This document shows positions 35,755 through 44,319 of a DNA stretch of 64,000 nt, piece after piece; the first letter of the stretch is position 1; each line of letters opens with the position of its first letter. The notes beneath the pieces are model-generated. The model was not told the DNA's origin. It made no database searches and worked only from the letters and a program-made list of their open reading frames with translations. Location: assembly GCF_964283195.1 (NCBI RefSeq), contig NZ_CAXYLH010000005.1, one strand, 5' to 3'. A program made the translations under genes and the position numbers. This DNA is from Paratractidigestivibacter sp003150175. GTDB taxonomy: Bacteria > Actinomycetota > Coriobacteriia > Coriobacteriales > Atopobiaceae.

Positions 35755-37566
35755 ATGACTACTTATGACACCTCACATATTCGCAACTTCTCTATTGTTG
35801 CGCACATCGACCACGGCAAGTCGACCATCTCGGACCGCATCCTCGAGCTCACCCATACTGTGGAGGAGCGCGACATGGAGGCCCAGCTCCTGGACACCAT
35901 GGACATCGAGCGCGAACGCGGCATCACCATCAAGTCCAACGCCGTGCGCGTCGCCTACGACGCAGACGATGGCGAGACATATCAGTTCAACCTGATCGAC
36001 ACCCCGGGCCACGTGGACTTCACCTACGAGGTCAGCCGCTCGCTCGCCGCGTGCGAGGGCGCCGTCCTCGTCGTGGACGCGACCCAGGGCGTCGAGGCCC
36101 AGACCGTCTCGAACGCGACGCTGGCCATGAACGCAAACCTCGACATCGTCCCCGCGATCAACAAGATCGACCTGCCCTCGGCGCACCCCGACGAGGTCAA
36201 GGAAGAGATCGAGGAGGACCTCGCGATCCCCGCCGACGACGCGGTGTGCGTCTCCGGCAAGACTGGCGAGGGCATCCATGACCTGCTCGAGGCCATTGTT
36301 TTTCTCGTCTCGCCCCCGGAGGGCGACGCCGAGGCCCCGCTCAAGGCGCTCATCCTCGACTCGTACTTCGACGAGTACCGCGGCGTCGTGGCCACGGTGC
36401 GCGTGTTCGACGGGCGTATCCGCAAGGGGCAGACCCTGCGCATGATGCAGATGGGAACCGACTTCCTCGTCGACGGCGTGGGCGTCAAGCGCCCGGCCGA
36501 GCAGCTCCTGCCCGAGCTCGGCGTGGGCGAGGTCGGCTTCGTCGTCACGGGCCTCAAGGACCCGGACGCCGTGCGCGTCGGCGACACCCTCACCTACGCC
36601 GACAACCCGACCGCAGAGCCGCTGCCGGGCTACCGCGAGGCGAAGCCGATGGTCTTCACGGGGCTCTTTCCCATCGACAACAAGGACTACGAGAACCTGC
36701 GCGACGCGCTCGACAAGCTGCACGTCAACGACCCGTCCCTCACTTGGGAGCCGGAGACCTCGGTGGCGCTGGGCTTCGGTTTCCGTGTCGGTTTCCTCGG
36801 CCTGCTGCATATGGAGGTCGTCAAGGAGCGCCTCGAGCGCGAGTTCAACCTCTCGCTTATCGCGACCTCGCCGTCCGTGGACTACCACGTCTACCGCACC
36901 GACGGTCAGATGGTCGAGGTCCGCAGCCCCCAGGACCTGCCCGACGTCACGCGCATCGAGCACATCGAGGAGCCCTATCTCAACGCGAAGGTCATCGTGC
37001 CGCCCGAGTTTACGGGTGCCGTCATGCAGCTCGGCATCGAGCACCGCGGCGAGATGCGCGACATGGTCTACCTCACCGAGAAATCCGTCGAGATGCACTT
37101 CGACATCCCGCTCGCCGAGCTGATCCTCGACTTCTTCGACCAGCTCAAGAGCCGCACGAAGGGCTATGCGTCGCTCGACTACGAGTTCTCCGAGTACCGT
37201 ACGAGCGACCTCGTGAAGCTCGACATCCTTCTCTCCGGCGACGAAGTGGACGCGCTTTCGTTCATCGTCCACAAAGACAAAGCCTATGCTCTCGCGCGCG
37301 GCCTGTGCGACAAGCTCAAGGAGATCATCCCGCGCCAGCAGTTCGAGGTGCCCATCCAAGGCGCGATCGGCAACAAGATCATCAGCCGCTCCACGGTCAA
37401 GGCGGTCCGCAAGGACGTCCTGGCCAAGTGCTACGGCGGCGACGTGAGCCGTAAGCGCAAGCTGCTCGAGAAGCAGAAGGAGGGCAAGAAGCGCATGAAG
37501 GCCATCGGCTCCGTCGAGGTCCCGCAGGAGGCGTTCCTCGCCGTCCTCAAGGTGGACGACGAGTAG
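35755..37566 (+). CDS. lepA: Elongation factor 4 (LepA)
   Basis: 603 aa from ATG 35755 (607 from ATG 35743). Translational GTPase acting on stalled or initiating ribosomes. AHIDHGKSTISDRILE (G1), DTPGHVDF (G3), NKIDLPSA (G4), and the LepA-specific C-terminal domain (FEVPIQGAIGNKIISRSTVK, AIRKDVLAKCYGGDVSRKRK with V for I). Neither ATG has a ribosome site. TATGAT (35742-35747) lies 7 bases before ATG 35755, so a leaderless transcript is possible. Overlaps dusB by one base. Confidence 0.95.
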   Translation: MTTYDTSHIRNFSIVAHIDHGKSTISDRILELTHTVEERDMEAQLLDTMDIERERGITIKSNAVRVAYDADDGETYQFNLIDTPGHVDFTYEVSRSLAACEGAVLVVDATQGVEAQTVSNATLAMNANLDIVPAINKIDLPSAHPDEVKEEIEEDLAIPADDAVCVSGKTGEGIHDLLEAIVFLVSPPEGDAEAPLKALILDSYFDEYRGVVATVRVFDGRIRKGQTLRMMQMGTDFLVDGVGVKRPAEQLLPELGVGEVGFVVTGLKDPDAVRVGDTLTYADNPTAEPLPGYREAKPMVFTGLFPIDNKDYENLRDALDKLHVNDPSLTWEPETSVALGFGFRVGFLGLLHMEVVKERLEREFNLSLIATSPSVDYHVYRTDGQMVEVRSPQDLPDVTRIEHIEEPYLNAKVIVPPEFTGAVMQLGIEHRGEMRDMVYLTEKSVEMHFDIPLAELILDFFDQLKSRTKGYASLDYEFSEYRTSDLVKLDILLSGDEVDALSFIVHKDKAYALARGLCDKLKEIIPRQQFEVPIQGAIGNKIISRSTVKAVRKDVLAKCYGGDVSRKRKLLEKQKEGKKRMKAIGSVEVPQEAFLAVLKVDDE

Positions 37567-38696
37567 TGGGGGAGTCGCAGGAACGGGGCGCGGAGCGCGC
37601 GGCGGCGCCGACCCCCGCTGATGTCCTCGCCGTATACGGGCCAGCGGTCGGCCTCCGCGGCGCAGCCGACGCGTTCGCCGGCGGGCGCAAAGACGTCCCC
37701 TTGGCCAAGCGCCTCGCAAATAACCCGCTGCTCATGGCCCCTATGGCCGGTGTGACCGATTCCGCCTACCGCATGATGGCGCGCGCCGGCGGGGCTGACC
37801 TCGCTTATTCCGAGATGGTCTCGTGCGCGGGGCTGCACTACGGCGGCAACGGCAGCTGGGAGCTCACCGAGTGCGCAGACGGCGAGCCGGACCTCGCGGT
37901 GCAGCTCTTCGGCACGAAGCCGGAGCTCTTCTCCGAGGCGTGCGAGGGCGTGGCGGAACGACTTGGCACAAGGCTTGTGCTCATCGACATCAACATGGCA
38001 TGCCCGGTGCCGAAGGTTACAAAGAAGGGCGAGGGCGCGGCCCTCATGGAGACCCCGGAGCTCGCGGAGAGCCTCGTCCGCGCATGCGTGAACGCGCTTG
38101 AGCCCTACGGGGTGCCCGTCACGGTGAAGATTCGCCGCGGCCGGCGGGACGGCGAGGAGCTCGCGCCCGAGTTCGCCCGGAGGATGGAGGCGGCCGGTGC
38201 CCAGGCGGTCGCCGTCCACGGGCGCTTTGCGACCCAGTTCTATCACGGCGAGGCCGAGTGGGACACTGTGCGAAGGGTCGCCGAGGCGGTGTCGATCCCT
38301 GTGATCGGCTCCGGCGACGTCCGCGATGCGGCCGCGGCCGCGAGGATGCTCATGGACACCGGGGCGACGGCCGTCATGGTCGCTCGGGGCAGCTACGGGA
38401 ACCCATGGGTCTTCTCGCAGGCGAAGGAGATCCTCGCTGGGAAGGAGTCGACGGTCCCCGGGCTCGTGCGGCGCATCGAGGCGTTCGAGTGCCATATGCG
38501 GCTGCTCGCCGCATGCGGGGCGCACCTCAAGCGCGGGCGGAGCCTCGCCAACTGGTACCTGAAGGGAATGCCCGAGGCGGCGTTCTGGCGCGGAGAGGCG
38601 AACAAGTGCACCACGCTCGACGAGTTCCTCCGCGTGAGCGCGCGGATCAAGGAAGCTATGGCGGAGGTCGAGGATCATGGGTCCTATGCTGAGTAG
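37566..38696 (+). CDS. dusB: tRNA-dihydrouridine synthase (DusB-like)
   Basis: 376 aa FMN enzyme reducing uridines in tRNA D-loops. NPLLMAPMAGVTDSAYRMMA, the substrate motif DINMACPVPKVTKKGEGAAL with the catalytic Cys, and VHGRFATQFYHGEAEW then IGSGDVRD. The first 55 residues before LANNPLLMAPM are not conserved, so the real start may be later than GTG 37566. The 3' end overlaps hemW by 20 nt. Confidence 0.9.
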   Translation: MGESQERGAERAAAPTPADVLAVYGPAVGLRGAADAFAGGRKDVPLAKRLANNPLLMAPMAGVTDSAYRMMARAGGADLAYSEMVSCAGLHYGGNGSWELTECADGEPDLAVQLFGTKPELFSEACEGVAERLGTRLVLIDINMACPVPKVTKKGEGAALMETPELAESLVRACVNALEPYGVPVTVKIRRGRRDGEELAPEFARRMEAAGAQAVAVHGRFATQFYHGEAEWDTVRRVAEAVSIPVIGSGDVRDAAAAARMLMDTGATAVMVARGSYGNPWVFSQAKEILAGKESTVPGLVRRIEAFECHMRLLAACGAHLKRGRSLANWYLKGMPEAAFWRGEANKCTTLDEFLRVSARIKEAMAEVEDHGSYAE

Positions 38697-40002
38697 TTCA
38701 CGCACGGGCGGTACCGGCGCCCCGGGATATCAATCGAGCGAATGGGAGGCCCGCCTTGAGCGGGCCTCGGCGTATGCGCTGTACCTGCACGTCCCGTTCT
38801 GCGCCCAGAAGTGCGCCTATTGCGACTTCGCGTCCTGGACGACGAGGCGCGATGACCCGCTGATGTCGAGCTACGCGGCGGCCCTGGCATCCCAGATTGA
38901 TGAGGCGCGGGGTTTAGGGCTGCTGGAGGGACTCGAAACCGCCTACATCGGCGGCGGGACGCCGAGCCTGCTCGGGGCAGAGTCGCTCGGCGCAATCGTC
39001 CGTAATGTCGCGTCGCTCGGGCCCGCGGAGCTTTCTTGCGAGGCAAACCCCGATTCGCTCACCGATGAGGTGCTCGATGCTGCGCGGGAAGCCGGTGCCA
39101 CTAGGCTCTCCATCGGTGTGCAGAGTCTTGTGGATTCCGAGCTCCGAAAGCTCGGGCGCTTGCACGATGCCGCCTTGGCGCAGGATCGCGTACGTGCCGC
39201 TGTGGCGCTCGGCTTTGATGTCTCCTGTGACTTAATGTGCGCGACCCCCGGACAGTCTGATGCCTCCTGGGCGCTGACGCTGTCCCAGGCACTCGCCCTC
39301 GGTGCCGGCCATGTGAGCGTGTACCCGCTCATGATCGAGCAGGGGACGGCGTTCGACCGGCTGTATTCCGAGGATTCATACGAATGGAACTCAGATGAGG
39401 TCCAAGCGCAACGAATGCAGAAGGCTCAAGTAGTGCTTGAAGGTAATGGATTTAATCGTTATGAGGTAGCTAGCTACACAAAGCCTGGAAAAGCCTGCAA
39501 ACATAACGAAGCTTATTGGACTGGTCAGCCGTATCTAGGACTAGGAACTAAAGCCTCAAGTATGTTAACCCTCAAGTGCTACTCGAGACTTAGAGACGCT
39601 TGCAGAGAGCTTCCGCCGTCGCCTTCCGGCACCGCACGGGTCCGACTGACTGTGTTGAACTCCAAAGAGCAGATAGCGCGCGACCCCAGGCTCTCTTCCC
39701 TTCGTTTCGATATAGAGTTCTTAACCTCTGCGCAAGCGGCTGCTGAGGACCTGATGCTGGGGGCGCGGCTCTCGGAGGGTCTAGACCCCGGATTGGTTGC
39801 CCATGCCCGGGGGATTCTTCCTGGCACGGGCGATTGCCTTGAGGGACTCGTGCGCGACGGCTATCTGACGAAGGCGCACGGGCGCTTCGTCCCGACCGAG
39901 CGGGGCTGGCTCCTCGGAAACGAGCTTTATGAGCGCCTGTGGGACCTCGCTCCTGGGGAGGTCGCTTCTCTTCGGCAGTCGACGATGGGGGAGGACCGCT
40001 GA
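38677..40002 (+). CDS. hemW: HemW-like radical SAM protein (coproporphyrinogen III oxidase-like)
   Basis: 441 aa. HemW is a heme chaperone; older annotation calls it oxygen-independent coproporphyrinogen oxidase. LYLHVPFCAQKCAYCDF contains the CxxxCxxC cluster, and CEANPDSLT and GVQSL follow. The first 30 residues are not conserved. Between about 39370 and 39600 (residues 232-308) the base composition drops to about 43 % GC, with codons such as AAA, TTA, AGA and GTA that are rare in its neighbours, although the protein stays in family (NRYEVASYTKPGKACKHNEAYW). This hints at a recombined segment. Confidence 0.9.
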   Translation: MGPMLSSSRTGGTGAPGYQSSEWEARLERASAYALYLHVPFCAQKCAYCDFASWTTRRDDPLMSSYAAALASQIDEARGLGLLEGLETAYIGGGTPSLLGAESLGAIVRNVASLGPAELSCEANPDSLTDEVLDAAREAGATRLSIGVQSLVDSELRKLGRLHDAALAQDRVRAAVALGFDVSCDLMCATPGQSDASWALTLSQALALGAGHVSVYPLMIEQGTAFDRLYSEDSYEWNSDEVQAQRMQKAQVVLEGNGFNRYEVASYTKPGKACKHNEAYWTGQPYLGLGTKASSMLTLKCYSRLRDACRELPPSPSGTARVRLTVLNSKEQIARDPRLSSLRFDIEFLTSAQAAAEDLMLGARLSEGLDPGLVAHARGILPGTGDCLEGLVRDGYLTKAHGRFVPTERGWLLGNELYERLWDLAPGEVASLRQSTMGEDR

Positions 40003-40179
40003 TCCTCGGTTCTCCGCCGATATATTGCCGCGTGATCTGAAGAAAGGACGTTTACCTGACAAAGTCAGCCATTTACCGATTGCCCTCAATCTGATATGTC
40101 AGTCGTCTCGGCCGATGGGCATACTCGATGCCAAGGCGCGCGGCCATTCGGGGCCGCGCCGCATGGAGAGGACCTCACA

Positions 40180-42210
40180 ATGGCTGCATCCGCACCGAAG
40201 CTTCTCGAGCCCATCAAGGTCGGGCCCCTCGAGCTCAAGAACCGAATCATGTTCCCGCCGCTCACCACTGGCTATGAGGAGCGCGACGGCTCCATCGGCG
40301 CGCGCAGCCTCGCCTTCTATGAGCGCCTCGCCAAGGGCGGCGTCTCGTACATCGTCGTCGGCGACGTCGCGCCCGTCATGACCGCGAGCCCGACGCCTAA
40401 GCTCGCGACCGACGCCCAGATCCCCACCTTCAAGGCACTTGCCGACGCGGTGCACAAGCACGGCGCCAAGCTCGCGCTCCAGCTCTTCCATCCCGAGTAC
40501 GACGTCCCCGGCGTGGGCCGCATGATCATGGGCTCCATGGCCGCCGCCAAGGCGGCGCAGGAGGCCAAGGCGGCCGGCGACGAGGCGACCTTCGCGACGA
40601 AGATGGCCGAGTCCGGCGAGATCCGCAAGCAGGCCTACGCAAAGCTCCACCATGACATGCAGCACTTCGTCACCGAGGCCACGGTCGAGCAGCTCGAGGA
40701 CATCAAGGCGGCCATCGCCGCGTCCGCCGCCCGAGCCCAGAAGGCCGGCGTCGACGCCATCGAGGTCCACGGCGACCGCCTGGTCGGGTCGCTTTGCTCC
40801 GCCACGCTCAACCACCGCACCGACGAGTACGGCGGCTCGCTCGAGAACCGCACCCGCTACGCCCTCGAGGTCGTCGCCGCCATCAAGGAGGCCGCGCCCG
40901 AGCTGATGGTCGAGTACAAGCTCCCCGTCATCACCGTCAACGCCGACGGAACGCCGCGCGGCAAGGGCGGGCTTCTTGCCGACGAGGCCTGCGAGTTCGC
41001 CGTCATGCTCGATCGCGCCGGCGTCGACATGATCCAGGTCGCCCAGGCCAACCACACCGGCAACATGGGCGACACCATCCCGCCTATGGGAGCGGTGCCC
41101 TACAACTGGACACTGCCCGTCGCCGAGCGCGTGAAGTCGCTCGTCTCGGTCCCCGTGGCGACCGTGGGCCGCGTCGTCTCGGTCGAGGCCGGCGAGAAGA
41201 TCCTCGAGGACGGCTCCGCCGACGTCATCGGCTACGGCCGCTCGCTCCTGTGCGACCCCGACATCGCCCTCAAGGCCGCTTCCGGCGAGCCCATCCGCGA
41301 GTGCCTGAACTGCAACAAGGGCTGCGTCGACGCCATCCAGAACCGCCGCTACATCTCGTGCGTGCTCAACGCGGAGAACGGCGACGAGGCGACCATCTCC
41401 ATCAAGCCTGGGGAGGGCAGCAAGAAGGTCGCCGTCGTGGGCGGCGGCGTCGCGGGGCTCGAGGCCGCGCGCGTCGCGGCGAAGCGCGGCTACGGCGTCA
41501 CCCTCTACGAGGCGTCCGACCACCTCGGCGGACAGATCCTCCTCGCGGCGGCGCCTCCCCGCAAGGCCGAGATCATGCGCTCGGTCGAGTACTACCAGAA
41601 GGTGCTCCCGCTTCTCGGCGTGAGCGTGGAGCTCAACCACGCCGCGGGCGCCGATGAGCTGAATGCCTTCGACGCGGCGATCGTCGCCGTGGGCGCGCAC
41701 GACGTCCGCATTCCCGTCCCGGGCTCCGACAGCGAGAAGGTCGTCTCTTCCTGGGACGTCCTTTCCGGCAAGGCCGAGGTCTCCGGCCGCGTCGCCGTCA
41801 TCGGCGGCGGCCTCGTGGGCACCGAGACCGCGGAGTACCTGCTCGCGCGCGGCTGTCAGGTCGCCATCGTCGAGATGCTCGACAAGATCGCGTCCGGCGA
41901 GTCGGGGACGATCCTTCCCACCATCATGGCCGAGTTCGCCGCCAAGGGCGTCGAGCAGCACGTGAACACCCGCGTGACCGGCATCACTGACGCCGGAGTC
42001 GAGGCCGTGCGCAAGGGCGACGACGGCGCCGAGAGCCCCGTGAGCATCCCGTGCGACTACGTCGTCATGGCCGTTGGCTCCAAGGCGAACGCCTTCGACG
42101 CCTCCGGCGTGACCGTCCCCGTCACCTACGTCGGCGACTGCGCGGGCGAGCGCACCGCAGACATCGCGAGCACCATCCGCTCCGCGTACCACGCTGCCAA
42201 CGAGCTTTAA
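40180..42210 (+). CDS. Old yellow enzyme-type FMN/[4Fe-4S]/FAD oxidoreductase (BaiH/2,4-dienoyl-CoA reductase family)
   Basis: 676 aa. N-terminal FMN TIM barrel (KNRIMFPPLTTGYEERDG; HGDRLVGSLCSATLNHRTDE followed by YGGSLENRTRY), a [4Fe-4S] site (CLNCNKGCVDAIQNRRYISC), then FAD and NAD(P) Rossmann domains (VVGGGVAGLEAARVAAKRG, VIGGGLVGTETAEYLLARG). Relatives include enoate and dienoyl-CoA reductases and bile-acid enzymes BaiH/BaiCD; the substrate cannot be told. In the barrel an insertion (about 120-180, Ala/Lys-rich) and HGDRLVGSLCSAT in place of the usual HGAHGYLxxQF motif are notable. ATG 40180 has GAGAGGACC upstream. Followed at its stop codon by palindromes. Confidence 0.85.
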   Translation: MAASAPKLLEPIKVGPLELKNRIMFPPLTTGYEERDGSIGARSLAFYERLAKGGVSYIVVGDVAPVMTASPTPKLATDAQIPTFKALADAVHKHGAKLALQLFHPEYDVPGVGRMIMGSMAAAKAAQEAKAAGDEATFATKMAESGEIRKQAYAKLHHDMQHFVTEATVEQLEDIKAAIAASAARAQKAGVDAIEVHGDRLVGSLCSATLNHRTDEYGGSLENRTRYALEVVAAIKEAAPELMVEYKLPVITVNADGTPRGKGGLLADEACEFAVMLDRAGVDMIQVAQANHTGNMGDTIPPMGAVPYNWTLPVAERVKSLVSVPVATVGRVVSVEAGEKILEDGSADVIGYGRSLLCDPDIALKAASGEPIRECLNCNKGCVDAIQNRRYISCVLNAENGDEATISIKPGEGSKKVAVVGGGVAGLEAARVAAKRGYGVTLYEASDHLGGQILLAAAPPRKAEIMRSVEYYQKVLPLLGVSVELNHAAGADELNAFDAAIVAVGAHDVRIPVPGSDSEKVVSSWDVLSGKAEVSGRVAVIGGGLVGTETAEYLLARGCQVAIVEMLDKIASGESGTILPTIMAEFAAKGVEQHVNTRVTGITDAGVEAVRKGDDGAESPVSIPCDYVVMAVGSKANAFDASGVTVPVTYVGDCAGERTADIASTIRSAYHAANEL

Positions 42211-42240
42211 TGACGAAAAGGGACAGTCCCTTTTTATCAT
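42210..42240. repeat. Palindrome ATGACGAAAAGGGACAGTCC family, copy A
   Basis: Near-perfect 31-bp palindrome starting on the last base of the flavoenzyme stop codon. Two mismatches at the outer arm (TAT for CGT side). Confidence 0.85.
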
Positions 42241-42249
42241 CCAGACCTG

Positions 42250-42284
42250 AAATGACGAAAAGGGACTGTCCCTTTTCGTCATTT
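42250..42284. repeat. Same palindrome family, copy B
   Basis: Perfect 17-bp arms AAATGACGAAAAGGGAC and complement around one T. With copy A it likely ends the flavoenzyme transcript. Same core recurs at 63733-63763. Confidence 0.88.
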
Positions 42285-42325
42285 CTATCGGCAGAGGTCT
42301 GCCTCGCCGCGGCCAGCCTCTGCGG

Positions 42326-42354
42326 TTGCAATGCCGCCCAGCTTGCGGCACTAT
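42326..42354 (+). promoter_or_regulatory. Candidate promoter of dCMP deaminase
   Basis: TTGCAA (42326-42331), 17-bp spacer, CACTAT (42349-42354), 37 nt before the start. Confidence 0.4.
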
Positions 42355-42390
42355 GCGTGTATCAATCCTTTACGTCTATGGGGGAGCAAC

Positions 42391-42867
42391 ATGCCGGGCA
42401 AGCGCGAGGGCGTCATTTCGTGGGACGAGTTCTTCATGAGGGTCGCGGTCGCGGCGAAGCTCCGCTCCAAGGACCCGAAGACCCAGGTGGGCGCCTGCAT
42501 CGCCGATAAGGACCACCGCATCCTCTCGGTCGGCTACAACGGCACGCCCGCGGGCATCGACGACGACGAGTTCCCCTGGGAGTCCACCGGCGAGCCCCTC
42601 ACGGATAAGCACAACTATGTGATCCACGCCGAGGCCAACGCCATCCTCAACTACCGCGGTTCGAATAAAGACCTGGTCGGGGCCACTATCTACGTGACCC
42701 TCTTCCCATGCCACGAGTGCGCCAAGACGCTCGTGCAGGCGGGCATCGGCGAGGTCGTCTACCTCGACGACAAGTACCACAGCACCGAGGATGGCCTCAT
42801 CTCGCGCAACATCCTCGACCGCTGCGGCATCACCTACCGCCAAGTCGGGGTGCAGATCGAGGGGTAG
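42391..42867 (+). CDS. dCMP deaminase family protein
   Basis: 158 aa. Makes dUMP from dCMP for thymidylate synthesis; ComEB in Bacillus belongs to the family. Zinc and catalytic motifs HAEANAIL and PCHECAKTLVQAGI, with VGACIADKDHRILSVGYNG at the start. ATG 42391 has GGGGGAG upstream; a longer in-frame start at 42331 falls in the probable promoter. Ends at a hairpin terminator. Confidence 0.92.
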   Translation: MPGKREGVISWDEFFMRVAVAAKLRSKDPKTQVGACIADKDHRILSVGYNGTPAGIDDDEFPWESTGEPLTDKHNYVIHAEANAILNYRGSNKDLVGATIYVTLFPCHECAKTLVQAGIGEVVYLDDKYHSTEDGLISRNILDRCGITYRQVGVQIEG

Positions 42868-42897
42868 GCCCGCCCTCTGCCCCATGCTTGACCCCCA

Positions 42898-42936
42898 AGC
42901 CGCGCCGCGCCCCAACATGGACGCGGCGCGGCTTTA
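42898..42936 (+). terminator. Terminator after dCMP deaminase
   Basis: Perfect 12-bp GC-rich stem (42898-42909 with 42922-42933), 12-nt loop, short TTAGT tail. Confidence 0.72.
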
Positions 42937-43010
42937 GTATGGATTCGCCTGCCGGTGGATATAATCAAACCTGTTGTCTAATTTGCCCCCGGCATAAGGA
43001 GCTCGGCCAC

Positions 43011-44171
43011 ATGGCCTCGATGAACGACAAGGACTACTACGCCATCCTCGGCGTCGAGAAGGACGCCTCCACAGAGGAGATCCGCAAGGCCTTCCAGCAG
43101 AAGGCGCGCAAGCTCCACCCCGACGTGAACAAGGCTCCCGACGCCGAGGAGAAGTTCAAGGAGGTCTCCGAGGCCTACGCCGTCCTCTCCGACGAGGACA
43201 AGCGCCGCCGCTACGACGCCATGCGCTCGGGCAACCCGTTCGCCGGCGCCGCAGGATCCCCCTCCGCGGGCGGCTACGGTGGCTACGGCGACCCCTTCGG
43301 CGGCATGGGCGGGCCCTTCGCCTGGGGCCCCTTCGGCGGCGGCTACAACACGGGGGCTTCGCGCCGCAAGCAGTCGCGCGCCTACAACCCGCGCGCGGGC
43401 AAGGACGTCGTCTTCGAGGTCAACCTCGACGCAAAGAAGGCCGCCGAGGGCTGCCGTCGCGGCGTTACCTACCAGCGCTACGCCGCCTGCGGCGTGTGCC
43501 ACGGCGCCGGCTCCGTCCACTCCGACCACCCCGAGACCTGCCCGACCTGCGGTGGCCGGGGGCGCATCTCGGTCGACCTCGGCACCATCCTCGGTTTCGG
43601 CGTCATGGAGATGGAGTGCCCCGAGTGCGAGGGCACCGGCAAGGTCGTCGCCGACCCCTGCTCGGCCTGCGGCGGCACCGGCCGCACGCTCACCGCGAGC
43701 GAGGTCGTCGTAGACATCCCCGCGGGCAGCCATGACGGCGACGAGGTCCGCGTCAAGGGCATGGGCAACGCCGGCACGAACGGCGAGGCCTCCGGCGACT
43801 TCGTCGCGCGCGTCGTCGTGCCCGAGGAGCGCCTCGACCCGCGCGCGGCGAACGGGTTCTACCTCGCCGGCTTCGCGCTGCCGTTCTTCGTCCTCGACAT
43901 GATCTCGCAGGTCATGATGTACGGCGCCGTGGTCGGAGTTTCCGTCTTCGCGCTTTTCTTCATCGTTATCGGCCTCTTCATCGGCTTCCGCGGGGGCGTC
44001 GGCAAGGGCGCGACCTGGTGGAAGCATGTCGGTGCGGCCGTCGGGAACGGTTTCTCGTCCGGCTTCGTGCTCGCGCTCTTCTTCACGGCGTTCACGTCGT
44101 GCTCGGCGGGCCTCGGGCGTGCCGGCTACGCGGGCTCTGCGGCAGCCCCCTCGGGAGGGCTGAGTGGGTAG
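43011..44171 (+). CDS. DnaJ-domain protein with C-terminal membrane segments
   Basis: 386 aa. J domain with HPD (ARKLHPDVN, residues 3-68), a Gly/Phe/Tyr-rich linker (80-120), four CxxCxGxG-type zinc repeats (CGVCHGAG, CPTCGGRG, CPECEGTG, CSACGGTG, about 160-228), and the first C-terminal beta domain (VDIPAGSHDGDEVRVKGMGN). At about 282 the second beta domain and dimerisation region of normal DnaJ are replaced by three hydrophobic helices (about 283-305, 306-328, 343-362). It should present Hsp70 activity at the membrane; topology is inferred. ATG 43011 with AAGGAG upstream; ATG 43020 is an alternative. The canonical dnaJ follows 148 nt later. Confidence 0.85.
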   Translation: MASMNDKDYYAILGVEKDASTEEIRKAFQQKARKLHPDVNKAPDAEEKFKEVSEAYAVLSDEDKRRRYDAMRSGNPFAGAAGSPSAGGYGGYGDPFGGMGGPFAWGPFGGGYNTGASRRKQSRAYNPRAGKDVVFEVNLDAKKAAEGCRRGVTYQRYAACGVCHGAGSVHSDHPETCPTCGGRGRISVDLGTILGFGVMEMECPECEGTGKVVADPCSACGGTGRTLTASEVVVDIPAGSHDGDEVRVKGMGNAGTNGEASGDFVARVVVPEERLDPRAANGFYLAGFALPFFVLDMISQVMMYGAVVGVSVFALFFIVIGLFIGFRGGVGKGATWWKHVGAAVGNGFSSGFVLALFFTAFTSCSAGLGRAGYAGSAAAPSGGLSG

Positions 44172-44319
44172 CGGCAGGGCCGGGCACGGCCGAGTCGCGC
44201 CGCCTGTGCGGACCGAATGGCTTGGCGGTTCTTTCCGCGATATTGGCACAAGGCTTTGCACAATTGCTTCTTTACCTAGTTTTACCTGCAGTTATTGAGT
44301 GCTTTGGAGATTGGTTCAA

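Noticed and set aside
42210..42290. Short peptides beginning MTKRDSPF / MTKRDCPF encoded by the palindromes
   Set aside because: They arise wherever the palindrome occurs because it contains ATGACGAAAAGG; no ribosome site and no conserved extension.
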